Of a DNA stretch of 49,511 nt, positions 32,571-40,769 are shown piece after piece (position 1 is the stretch's first letter; the number at the start of each line of letters is the position of its first letter). The DNA is from Mycobacterium colombiense. GTDB lineage: Bacteria > Actinomycetota > Actinomycetes > Mycobacteriales > Mycobacteriaceae. The position numbers were made by a program, and so were the translations under genes. The stretch is taken from contig NZ_LZKI01000185.1 of assembly GCF_001672755.1 (NCBI RefSeq), positions 1-49,511 on the forward strand. Reading direction: 5' to 3'. The notes beneath the pieces were generated by a model. That model searched no databases. It was not told the origin of the DNA and was given only the letters and a program-made list of their open reading frames with translations.

Positions 32571-34673
32571 CTAGGCGGGAACCGGGTCTGTGCGGCGCTC
32601 CCAGCACCGGTGCCGGGCGAGTGCGCCGGCGAATTCCTCGACGAAGCGGTCCGGCAATTCGTCGGCCGCGGCCTTGGTGGTGATGACGGATTGATCGTTG
32701 AGCACGTCGGTGTCCTCGGCCAGGCGGTTGGTGATTCCGGCGGTGCGCAGCAGGTCAACGCCCGCACCGTAGGCCCCGATCGGCTTCAGGTGCTTGTAGG
32801 CCTCGGTCACGAAGTGCACGGCGTAGCCGTCATTGGACAAGGTCGATATAGACCGTGGCCCGCATGCGACCACGACGGCGTCATAGAGCACCGACGCCAT
32901 CGACGTGAATGACCGGTCAACGGGCAGTTCGCCGCCGGAACCGCCCTCCAGCGTGCCGCCGGCGACCGGGGCCAGCACCTCGACCATCGCGCCGCGTTCG
33001 CCCATCTGCTCGATGAAGCGTTGGGTGCCTACTACGTCGACCCCGTCCGCGGCCAGGACGGCGATCTTGCGCGAGGCGATGGTGTCGCTGACGCCGATCT
33101 GGGACAGTGCCGGTGACGCGACCACTTGGTCGTCGACCGGCTCCTCGGGCGGCTCGGGCAGCCCAAGCTTGGCCGCGACCTGCGCGGCCAGCCCGCCGTC
33201 CACCCGTGCGAGTTGTTCCACAACGGCCGAACGGATCTCGGGCATCTCGACCTTGCCGAGCTCGAAGGCGAATGCGGCGACGATGTGTTCGGCTTCCACT
33301 GGCGACATGCTCTGCCAGAACATGCGTGCCTGACCGTAGTGATTCTCAAACGACTTGGCGCGCTTGCGCATCGCCTGTCCGTCCAGCCGCTCGGTGTAGT
33401 GGCGGAACACATCCTCATCGGCCAGTGCGGGACACCCGCCGCCGATGCTGTTCTTGAAGTAACTGGAGCGGCCCTGCGGGATTGCGTGCTGCCCGTAGCC
33501 GTCGTGCTGATTGGTCCGGACCTCGGCCACCGGCCGGTTGATCGGGAGCTGAGCGAAGTTGGGGCCACCCAGGCGGATCAGCTGTGTGTCCAGATAGGAG
33601 AAGTTGCGGAATTGCAGCAGCGGATCGTTTGTGAAATCGATGCCGGGAACCACGTTGGCCGTGTGGAACGCCACCTGCTCGGTCTCGGCGAAGAAGTTGT
33701 CCGGGTTGCGGTTCAGCACCATCTTGCCGACCGGCCGGACCGGAACCTGTTCCTCGGGAATGATTTTCGTCGCGTCGAGTAGGTCGAAATCGAACTTGAA
33801 CTCGTCGGCCTCGGCGACGAGCTGCACGCCGAGCTCCCACTCCGGGTATTGCCCCGACTCGATGGCCTCCCAGAGATCGCGGCGGTTGTAATCGGGATCC
33901 TTCCCCGCGATCTTCTGGCATTCGTCCCAGATCAGCGAGTGCACACCGAGCCGCGGCTTCCAGTGGAACTTGACGAAAGTGCCTTCACCGCTGTTGTTTA
34001 CCAGCCGGAAGGTGTGCACGCCGAAGCCCTGCATCATGCGGTAGCTGCGGGGCAAGGCCCGGTCCGACATCAGCCACATGATGGTGTGCAGCGTCTCGGG
34101 CTGCAGCGACACGAAGTCCCACAGCGTGTCGTGGGCTGACTGCGCCTGCGGAATCTCGTTGTGCGGCTCGGGTTTCACCGCGTGTACGAAGTCGGGGAAC
34201 TTGATGCCGTCCTGGATGAAGAACACCGGGAAATTGTTGCCCACCAAGTCGTAGTTGCCTTGCTCGGTATAGAACTTGGTGGCGAAGCCGCGCACGTCGC
34301 GGACCGTGTCGGCAGATCCGCGCGACCCGGCCACCGTGGAGAACCGAACGAACACCGGTGTCTGAACGCCAGGAGTGGTCAGGAATTTCGCCGCGGTGTA
34401 ATCGGCCAGCCAATCGTCGTACGGCTCGAAGTACCCGTATGCGCCGGCTCCGCGTGCGTGCACTACGCGCTCCGGAATGCGCTCGTGGTCGAAATGGGTG
34501 ATCTTCTCGCGGGCGTGGAAATCCTCCAGCAGGGTCGGTCCCCGCTCTCCCACGGTCAGCGAATCGTCGGTGTGGTCGACGCGAACGCCCTGTTGCGTGG
34601 TCAGGTATCCGGTATCACGGCGGAACCGCGCGGACTCCAGATCGCGCTGTTTCGGATTCTGATCGGTGGCCAT
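32571..34673 (-). CDS. katE: Large-subunit catalase KatE (HPII type)
   Basis: 700 residues, the length of clade-II large-subunit catalases. The heme active site is visible: catalytic His in RVVHARGAGAYGYFEPYDD, Asn in DLVGNNFPVFFIQDGIKFPD, and the proximal Tyr region FSYLDTQLIRLGGPNFAQLP. A C-terminal flavodoxin/DJ-1-like domain spans about 535-700 (RKIAVLAADGVDVVGTQRF). It decomposes hydrogen peroxide. The start at 34673 has AAAGGAGG upstream. A SigF-like promoter precedes it. It lacks the peroxidase function of KatG. Confidence 0.96.
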   Translation of the reverse strand: MATDQNPKQRDLESARFRRDTGYLTTQQGVRVDHTDDSLTVGERGPTLLEDFHAREKITHFDHERIPERVVHARGAGAYGYFEPYDDWLADYTAAKFLTTPGVQTPVFVRFSTVAGSRGSADTVRDVRGFATKFYTEQGNYDLVGNNFPVFFIQDGIKFPDFVHAVKPEPHNEIPQAQSAHDTLWDFVSLQPETLHTIMWLMSDRALPRSYRMMQGFGVHTFRLVNNSGEGTFVKFHWKPRLGVHSLIWDECQKIAGKDPDYNRRDLWEAIESGQYPEWELGVQLVAEADEFKFDFDLLDATKIIPEEQVPVRPVGKMVLNRNPDNFFAETEQVAFHTANVVPGIDFTNDPLLQFRNFSYLDTQLIRLGGPNFAQLPINRPVAEVRTNQHDGYGQHAIPQGRSSYFKNSIGGGCPALADEDVFRHYTERLDGQAMRKRAKSFENHYGQARMFWQSMSPVEAEHIVAAFAFELGKVEMPEIRSAVVEQLARVDGGLAAQVAAKLGLPEPPEEPVDDQVVASPALSQIGVSDTIASRKIAVLAADGVDVVGTQRFIEQMGERGAMVEVLAPVAGGTLEGGSGGELPVDRSFTSMASVLYDAVVVACGPRSISTLSNDGYAVHFVTEAYKHLKPIGAYGAGVDLLRTAGITNRLAEDTDVLNDQSVITTKAAADELPDRFVEEFAGALARHRCWERRTDPVPA

Positions 34674-34699
34674 GGCTCGCCTCCTTTCAACGGAGGGGA

Positions 34700-34724
34700 G
34701 TACCACCGCGCAATCCGGACAAAC
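34700..34724 (-). promoter_or_regulatory. SigF-like promoter of katE
   Basis: On the minus strand GTTT-N15-TGGTAC lies 27 bp before the katE ATG. The -35 is perfect and the -10 differs by T for G at its first base. Confidence 0.5.
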
Positions 34725-34756
34725 GGCACGAACGCGGCCCTATTCATCATGTGGGG

Positions 34757-34781
34757 GGTTGCCTACGATCTATAGGGGTAG
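34757..34781 (+). promoter_or_regulatory. SigF-like promoter of cheB operon
   Basis: GGTT-N15-GGGTAG ends 6 bp before the cheB GTG start, so the transcript would be nearly leaderless, as at glgX. It is divergent from the katE promoter. Confidence 0.6.
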
Positions 34782-34787
34782 TCGAAA

Positions 34788-35804
34788 GTGGTGATTGAGA
34801 CGGCTGAAGTCGGCGCCCTGCAAGGTGTGGTAGCGGTCGGTGCGTCGGCCGGCGGTGTTGAAGCGTTGTCGAATCTTGCCGCCGGGTTATCGCCGGACGT
34901 GCCCTACGCCTATCTGATGGTGCTCCACGTGCCCGCCGGGGCGCCAAGCATCCTGGCGCGCATCGTCGACCGCAGCGGTCCGTTGCCCGCGGTCGCCGCC
35001 CAAGACGGCGCGCGCCTCGAGCCGGGCCACATCTATGTCGGCATTCCGGACCGCCATCTGCTGGTCGCCGATCATCACGCGCTGCTGTCCCAGGGGCCGA
35101 CCGAGAACGGACACCGGCCGGCCATCAACGCGTTGTTCCGGTCGGTGGCCTTGGCCTTCGGGCCCCGCGCCATCGGCGTGCTGCTCTCGGGTGTGCTCGA
35201 CGACGGCGTGCTGGGAATGGCCGCCATCCGCTCGCGTGGCGGCACGACCATCGGACAGTCACCCGAGGACGCGCTGTTTCCGGCGATGCCGACCAACGCC
35301 CTGGACGCCGGTGTGGTGGACCGGCAGGCCCCGGCGGCCGACATCGGCGCGGTCCTTAAAGAGCTGTCGCACCGAGAATTAGAGGATCCTGAAATGGAGC
35401 GCGACGCCGCGATGGAACTGGAGAACCGCATCGCCATGACTTCGAGGTTCTCGACCGATTTCGACGCCCAGCAGTTGGGTGCGCCGTCCGGTTACACGTG
35501 CCCGGACTGTAACGGCTCGCTGGTGTCCATCAGCGAGGGCAACTTTCGCTGCCAGGTAGGCCACGCCTGGACCGCGGAGTCTCTGCTCAGCGCCCGGGAC
35601 GACGAGGTCGAGGGCGCCCTGTGGGTGGCGCTGCGCAGCCTGCAGGAAAAGGCCAGGCTGGCCCGGGAGATGGCGGGCAAAGCCGAACCTGGTCTGCTGC
35701 TCCGGCGCTATACGGCCATCGCGGAGGAAACCGAGCGGGCGCTCGAGGTACTCAGCGACCGGCTGTCGACTACCGCTCCACATGGCGGTGAGCCCGGTGA
35801 CTGA
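34788..35804 (+). CDS. CheB-type methylesterase with zinc-ribbon C-terminus
   Basis: 338 residues, no receiver domain. The methylesterase triad is Ser20 (VGASAGGVEAL), His47 (VLHVPAG) and Asp139 (GVLDDGVLG). A zinc-ribbon-like motif follows (about 235-262, YTCPDCNG then FRCQVGHAW) and a helical tail. CheB demethylates receptor glutamates in chemotaxis, but nothing for motility is present here. Without a receiver it would not be controlled by CheA. Start is GTG at 34788; a second GTG follows at once. It overlaps the STAS-HATPase gene by 23 bp. Confidence 0.9.
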   Translation: MVIETAEVGALQGVVAVGASAGGVEALSNLAAGLSPDVPYAYLMVLHVPAGAPSILARIVDRSGPLPAVAAQDGARLEPGHIYVGIPDRHLLVADHHALLSQGPTENGHRPAINALFRSVALAFGPRAIGVLLSGVLDDGVLGMAAIRSRGGTTIGQSPEDALFPAMPTNALDAGVVDRQAPAADIGAVLKELSHRELEDPEMERDAAMELENRIAMTSRFSTDFDAQQLGAPSGYTCPDCNGSLVSISEGNFRCQVGHAWTAESLLSARDDEVEGALWVALRSLQEKARLAREMAGKAEPGLLLRRYTAIAEETERALEVLSDRLSTTAPHGGEPGD

Positions 35805-36555
35805 CGTCAGTCCCGCCGTCCGAATCCGCGCGGAATCGCACGAGGACGTGCCCACCCTGGTGGTGGAGGGCGTGCTCGACAGCTCGACGTATCGAACCGT
35901 CCGCGACGCCGTCATCAAGGCCGCGATCGACGAGCCACGCGCGGTGATCGTCGATACCAACCGTCTGCACGCGCCGTCGGCGTCGGCCTGGGCGGTGTTC
36001 ACCAGCGCACGCTGGCACTGCAGCGTCTGGCCAGACGTGCCGATCCTGTTGGTGTGCGCCGAACCGCGGGTGCAGAGGGAGATCGACAAGGCCGGCGTCA
36101 CCCGTTATGTGCCAGTGCATTCCACCCGCGAATTCGCGCTGGACGCCGTGCGGGGCCAGGCCCTCCAGGTGCGGCGGCGGGCGCGCACCGAACTCGCGCG
36201 CAACATCAGCAGCCTCGATATCGCACGCACCGTGATCGCCGACTGGCTCACGCAATGGGACGTCCCTGACGCGATCCCGGCCGCGGCGACAGTGGCGACC
36301 GTCTTCGTCGAGAACGTCCTCGACCACACCGAGAGCGCGCCGGCGCTGATCGTCGAGAGCTATCAAGACAGCGTCACCGTAGCGGTGGAGGACGGCAGCT
36401 CCCATCTGCCGGGCCGGCACGAGGACGCCGACCGCGGCGCCGACATCGTCTCCGGACTGGCCATCGTGTCCGCGCTGTGCCGCGCGTGGGGCGCCACCCC
36501 CACATCGTCGGGGAAAACGGTGTGGGGATCGGTCGGGCGGGAAAACCACCTCTGA
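35782..36555 (+). CDS. STAS-HATPase fusion, anti-sigma regulator-like
   Basis: 257 residues. The N-terminal STAS-like domain (about 15-110, LVVEGVLDSSTYRTVRDAVI, AVIVDTNRLHAPSASAWAVF) resembles anti-sigma factor antagonists. A C-terminal RsbW-like HATPase domain follows (about 135-250, with VATVFVENVLDHTESAPAL as N-box and DIVSGLAIVSALCRAWG). The fusion joins antagonist and kinase modules normally found as separate partner-switching proteins. The start is uncertain: ATG at 35782 or GTG at 35797, both overlapping cheB. It lies between CheB and CheR, suggesting a shared pathway; sigma-factor control is inferred only. Confidence 0.82.
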   Translation: MAVSPVTDVSPAVRIRAESHEDVPTLVVEGVLDSSTYRTVRDAVIKAAIDEPRAVIVDTNRLHAPSASAWAVFTSARWHCSVWPDVPILLVCAEPRVQREIDKAGVTRYVPVHSTREFALDAVRGQALQVRRRARTELARNISSLDIARTVIADWLTQWDVPDAIPAAATVATVFVENVLDHTESAPALIVESYQDSVTVAVEDGSSHLPGRHEDADRGADIVSGLAIVSALCRAWGATPTSSGKTVWGSVGRENHL

Positions 36556-36610
36556 CACCGCGAGTAGTGTTCAAGTCCTTCGGTGGACCCCTAATCCGGA
36601 CGGGACTTGC

Positions 36611-38452
36611 ATGGAATCCACGACTGACGAGGCCTTCGAGGCCCTGTTGCGCTACATGCGCGATTCCCGCGGCTTCGACTTCACGGGTTACAAGCGCACG
36701 TCGCTGATGCGCCGCGTCCGGCACCGGATGGACCAGGCAGGCTATACCGCGTTCGACGAGTACCTCGACTTCCTACAGGCCAGCTCAGACGAATTCACCG
36801 CGCTCTTCAACACCATCCTGATCAACGTCACGTCGTTCTTCCGCGACCCGGACGCCTGGGAGTTCGTCAGTACCGAGGTCATTCCTCGGTTGCTGGCCGA
36901 GCGCGGCCCCAGCGACCCGATCCGGGTGTGGAGCGCCGGCTGCGCCTCGGGGCAGGAGGCCTACACCCTGGCCATGCTGCTGGCCGAGGCGCTGGGACCA
37001 GACGGGTTCCGGCAGCGGGTCAAGATCTACGCCACCGACGTCGACGAGGATGCGCTCACCGAGGCGCGCATCGCCTCCTACGATGCCAAGGCGGTCGAGT
37101 CCGTACCCGCGGAACTGCTGGGCCGCTACTTCGAACACGTCAACGGCCGCTACGTCTTTCACAAGGACTTGCGCCGCGCGGTGATCTTCGGCCGCAACGA
37201 CCTGGTCAAGGACGCGCCCATCTCGCGCGTCGATCTGCTGGTGTGCCGCAATAGCCTGATGTACCTCAACGCCGAGACTCAGCGAAACGTGTTGGGGCGC
37301 CTGCACTTTGCGCTTGCGCCGCAGGGCACGCTGTTCCTCGGGCACGCTGAGATGCTGCTGAGTCACGGTGACCGGTTCGCCCCGCTGAACCTGAAGCACC
37401 GCATCTTCCGTAAGGCGGCGGGGACGCACGGCGGCGTGGACCGCTACGACCCCAACGCCGCGTTCTATGAACGAAACGTGGACCTGTCGGGGTTGACGAC
37501 GGTACGCGATCTGGCCTTCCGTGCCAGCCCGGTGGCCCAGATCGTGGTCACCGGTGAGGACACCGTCGCGATGATCAACCAGCAGGCGGAGACCATCTTC
37601 GGGCTCTCGGCCCGTGACATCGGCCGGCTGCTGCGCGACCTCGAGGTGTCCTACCGTCCGGTGGAGTTGCGCGCCTACCTGGAGCAGGCGAAGGTGGAGC
37701 GCCGCTCGGCGCGGATCCAGGACGTCAAATGGCAGCGGCCGGGCGCCGAGACGGTGTGGTTCGAGATCCACGTGAATCCACTGGTCGACGCCGACAACGG
37801 CTTGCTCGGGGTGTCCATCGTGTTCTTCGACGTCACCGCGACCCGCGCGCTGCTGGACAAGGTCGTCCAAACCAACCGCCAGCTCGAGGCGGCCTACGAA
37901 GAGCTGCAGTCCACCAACGAGGAACTCGAGACCACCAACGAGGAACTCCAGTCCACGGTTGAGGAACTCGAGACCACCAACGAGGAGCTGCAGTCCACCA
38001 ACGAAGAACTCGAGACGATGAACGAGGAGCTGCAGTCCACCAACGATGAACTGCACACCATCAACGACATGCTGCGCGAGCGCAGCCTGGAACTGGACGA
38101 AGCGAAGCTCTTCCAGGATTCGCTGATCGACTCGGTTCGGATGGGCATGGTGGTGGTCGACCGGGAAATGAAGGTGATCCTGTGGAACCGTGGCTGTGAA
38201 GAGCTCTGGGGGCTGCGCGCCGACGAGACGACCGGGACAGGGCTGACCAATCTGGACATCGGCCTGCCGCTCGACGCCGTGCGGCCCTTGATCGGCAACG
38301 CGTTCGTCGACCCGGAGAGCTCCGGTGAAGTCGTGGTGGAGGCGGTCAACCGGCGTGGCCGCCCGGCGAGGGTGCGCATCACCTGCACGCCGTTCCGGTC
38401 GAGCGAGGGGACGGTCGGCGGGGCGTTGCTGCTGATGGAGGTCGTGGGGTAG
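36611..38452 (+). CDS. CheR methyltransferase with PAS domains and heptad coiled coil
   Basis: 613 residues. CheR N-terminal helices (GFDFTGYKRTSLMRRVRHRM), SAM-binding VWSAGCASGQEAYTLAMLL and CRNSLMYLNAETQ cover about 1-270. A PAS domain (about 305-420) follows, then a coiled coil of eight 7-residue repeats (residues 430-485) and a second PAS domain (about 495-610, GMVVVDREMKVILWNRGCEE). No kinase domain follows, unlike many CheB-CheR-PAS-kinase fusions. It would methylate glutamates on an unidentified partner under PAS control. It meets the second cheB tail to tail with no gap. Confidence 0.92.
   Translation: MESTTDEAFEALLRYMRDSRGFDFTGYKRTSLMRRVRHRMDQAGYTAFDEYLDFLQASSDEFTALFNTILINVTSFFRDPDAWEFVSTEVIPRLLAERGPSDPIRVWSAGCASGQEAYTLAMLLAEALGPDGFRQRVKIYATDVDEDALTEARIASYDAKAVESVPAELLGRYFEHVNGRYVFHKDLRRAVIFGRNDLVKDAPISRVDLLVCRNSLMYLNAETQRNVLGRLHFALAPQGTLFLGHAEMLLSHGDRFAPLNLKHRIFRKAAGTHGGVDRYDPNAAFYERNVDLSGLTTVRDLAFRASPVAQIVVTGEDTVAMINQQAETIFGLSARDIGRLLRDLEVSYRPVELRAYLEQAKVERRSARIQDVKWQRPGAETVWFEIHVNPLVDADNGLLGVSIVFFDVTATRALLDKVVQTNRQLEAAYEELQSTNEELETTNEELQSTVEELETTNEELQSTNEELETMNEELQSTNDELHTINDMLRERSLELDEAKLFQDSLIDSVRMGMVVVDREMKVILWNRGCEELWGLRADETTGTGLTNLDIGLPLDAVRPLIGNAFVDPESSGEVVVEAVNRRGRPARVRITCTPFRSSEGTVGGALLLMEVVG
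37898..38065 (+). repeat. Eight 21-bp coding repeats (heptad coiled coil)
   Basis: Eight consecutive 7-codon units encode EELQSTN or EELETTN variants, alternating Q-S and E-T types; the fourth last residue varies (TV, MN) and the final unit is DELHTIN. The DNA is repetitive too, suggesting slipped-strand or recombinational length change. Confidence 0.9.
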
Positions 38453-39364
38453 TCAGCCGCGGCGTCGCGGCCTGACGTCGCGGGTGGACGCCTCCTCGGC
38501 GGCCTGATGAGCCAGTTGCGCGCGGCAACGCGACTCCGCGGCCCTGCGCCGTGCTACGGCCACCGTCTCCTGCGTGGCACCCAATCCCACCGTCAGCTCC
38601 TTGCGGCGGCGTTCGAGCTCCGTCGCGCGCATCCGAGCCAGCTCACCCCGCGCCGCCGCACTGTTCGTGCTGAACCTCGGCGGCAGCCGGTCGAGAATGC
38701 CGTACGTGGTGACGGCGGCAGCGGGTTGGTCCACAGCGGGTTGGTCCACAGCAGGTTCTGCCGGCGGTTCTCGCCGCGCGGGAAAGGCCGCTCCTCCGAC
38801 AATGGCGGTCACGACGCCGGCGATTTCGGCGACGTCCAGCACCAGATCGGCGCCGGCACGCGCGGCAGCGATCGGCATCGATGGGTACTGCGCGGTCTCC
38901 GGACTCTGGGCGATGACGACGGCGCCGGCCCGCTTCATCGTGATGGTGCCTGCTGCGCCGTCATGTCCGGAACCCGACAGCACCACCGCAATGCTGCGCG
39001 GGCCGTACGAGCCGGCGATTGACGCCAGCAGCACGTCGAACACCAGCGCCTGATGCCGCTGCGCATCCTTGAGGCGACAGCGGCCCTCCGCGCTCAGTTG
39101 CAGCAGCACCCCCGGTGGGCAGACGACCACCTCTCCGGGCCGCAAGGTCAGTCCGTCCTGCGCCCAACCGATCGCACGACCCGTCTGCCTGTGCAGGATC
39201 GTGGTCAGCAGGCTGTCGTGGCCGCCCAGGTGTTGCTGCACGACGACGGCGGCGGGAAAGTCGGCAGGCAGATCCCGCAATACGGTCGACAGGGGTTCCA
39301 AACCCCCCGCCGACGCCAGCAGGACCACCAGCTGAACGCCCCGGCCATGCGCGTCAGTCGTCAC
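38453..39364 (-). CDS. CheB-type methylesterase (second copy)
   Basis: 303 residues, again without a receiver. Catalytic Ser18 (LLASAGGLEPL), His45 (VVQQHLGGHD) and the Asp of SGSGHDGAAG are present. The C-terminal third (about 200-303) is a linker with a VDQPA duplication followed by a charged helical, probably coiled, tail. It differs strongly from the first CheB, so it is not a recent duplication. It converges on cheR at adjacent bases. Confidence 0.88.
   Translation of the reverse strand: MTTDAHGRGVQLVVLLASAGGLEPLSTVLRDLPADFPAAVVVQQHLGGHDSLLTTILHRQTGRAIGWAQDGLTLRPGEVVVCPPGVLLQLSAEGRCRLKDAQRHQALVFDVLLASIAGSYGPRSIAVVLSGSGHDGAAGTITMKRAGAVVIAQSPETAQYPSMPIAAARAGADLVLDVAEIAGVVTAIVGGAAFPARREPPAEPAVDQPAVDQPAAAVTTYGILDRLPPRFSTNSAAARGELARMRATELERRRKELTVGLGATQETVAVARRRAAESRCRAQLAHQAAEEASTRDVRPRRRG
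38721..38750. repeat. 15-bp tandem duplication inside second cheB
   Basis: GCGGGTTGGTCCACA occurs twice without a gap and encodes the duplicated VDQPA linker segment, in frame. Confidence 0.85.
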
Positions 39365-39568
39365 CTCTTAAGTCTCCACCTTGTCGGCCCGCCGCCATAG
39401 TCCTGCGGCGGACGGTCCCGCGCGGCCGCGTTCCAGCAGCTCACCGTGGGTCGGACAGGCGGAGCCTCGCCCGCCCGCAAAAGGCGGTCCAGTCCGTTTC
39501 GCGAGTATCGGGCAGGGTATGCCACCTAAGGTTGGTGGATGGACGATGGCGCGCGGAGGGAATTGCAG

Positions 39569-40735
39569 TTGAGGATTGCAATTGTCAGCGGCGATGACGT
39601 CGTAGGGGAGGATCCGGAGCAGCTGTGCGCCGCGCTGGCGGACCAGGGGCATGACGCAACGGTGTGTCTCCGACGAGCCGGTCGGCGCTCGGTAAAGGCA
39701 GCCGCGGACGGCCACTACCGCTGCCTGTCGGTTCCCGTCGGCCCGCGCACCTCCGCGTCGTCGATCGACGTCCTGCCCTATGTGGGGGACTGGGCCGCCA
39801 AACTCGAGCGGTCCTGGTCAACGGAGCAACCCGACGTGGTACACGCATACGGCTGGCTGGGCGGCTTGGCCGCTCAGTTGGCCGCTCGCCGTCAGCGCAT
39901 CCCCGTCGTGCAGACCTTCCTGGGTCTGGCCGCCACATCCCGGGGCCACGCCGACGCCGGCTACACGAGCGAACGCGAGCGCATCGAACCGCTGTTGGCG
40001 CGCGGTGCGAGTTGGGTCACGGGCGAGAGCAGCGCCGACGTCGACGCACTGGCCCGACTGCGCCGCCGCCGGACCAGGGTTTCCGCCTTGACCTGCGGCG
40101 TGGACGCCGAGCGCTATGCCCCGACCGGCCCGGCCCTCTCGCGTAACGGCCTGCAGCGCATCCTGTGTGTGGCGCCGAATCCGCTGTGGCCCAACGGTAT
40201 CGATATCGGAATCCGCGCCTTGGCCAAGGTGCCTGGTGCGGAGCTGGTGGTTGGCGAGAATGACGCAACGAACGCCGACCATGATGACGCGCGGGCCCGG
40301 TTGCGCCGTCTCGCCGAAGAGCTGGGTGTGGCCGACCGTGTCGGCTTTGCCGGGACGGTCGCCGATGACGAACTGCCGAAACTGATCCGGTCCGCCGACG
40401 TCGTGGTGTGCACTCCTCGCGAGCCGCCCCGGGCCACCACCGTGTTACAAGCCATGGCCGCCGGGGTGGTGGTGGTCGTGGCCACCGTGGGCGTGCTACC
40501 CGACGTCGTGCTCGACGACATCACCGGACTCATGCTGTCGCCGGAGAATCCGGTCGGCCTGGCCGTCGCGTTGAGAAGGCTTCTCGCCCACAGCTTTCAG
40601 AGCGAAAGTATGGGCGCGGCGGGTCGCAGTCGCGCGGTGTCACGCTTCGCTTGGGAGCGGATAGCGCTTGATGCGCTGAATATCTACGGCAGCATCGGGT
40701 CGCCGGATCGGGCACCGATAGGTACGGCACGGTGA
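39569..40735 (+). CDS. GT4-family glycosyltransferase
   Basis: About 388 residues from a TTG at 39569, which has GCGGAGGGA at a suitable distance and begins directly at LRIAIVSGDD; an ATG ten codons upstream lacks a ribosome site. The GT-B fold is seen from VVHAYGWLGGLAAQLA, ILCVAPNPLWPNGID and the donor-binding block CTPREPPRATTVLQAMAAG. It transfers a sugar from a nucleotide donor. Substrate and linkage are unknown. It is followed after 34 bp by an AraC regulator. Confidence 0.86.
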   Translation: MRIAIVSGDDVVGEDPEQLCAALADQGHDATVCLRRAGRRSVKAAADGHYRCLSVPVGPRTSASSIDVLPYVGDWAAKLERSWSTEQPDVVHAYGWLGGLAAQLAARRQRIPVVQTFLGLAATSRGHADAGYTSERERIEPLLARGASWVTGESSADVDALARLRRRRTRVSALTCGVDAERYAPTGPALSRNGLQRILCVAPNPLWPNGIDIGIRALAKVPGAELVVGENDATNADHDDARARLRRLAEELGVADRVGFAGTVADDELPKLIRSADVVVCTPREPPRATTVLQAMAAGVVVVVATVGVLPDVVLDDITGLMLSPENPVGLAVALRRLLAHSFQSESMGAAGRSRAVSRFAWERIALDALNIYGSIGSPDRAPIGTAR

Positions 40736-40769
40736 TGCGGGAGTTCGCGGTCTTTTCTCAGGGCCGGCC

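Noticed and set aside
36560..36605. GTTCAAGTCC and following bases before cheR look like the T arm of a tRNA
   Set aside because: No acceptor stem, anticodon arm or CCA context can be folded around it.
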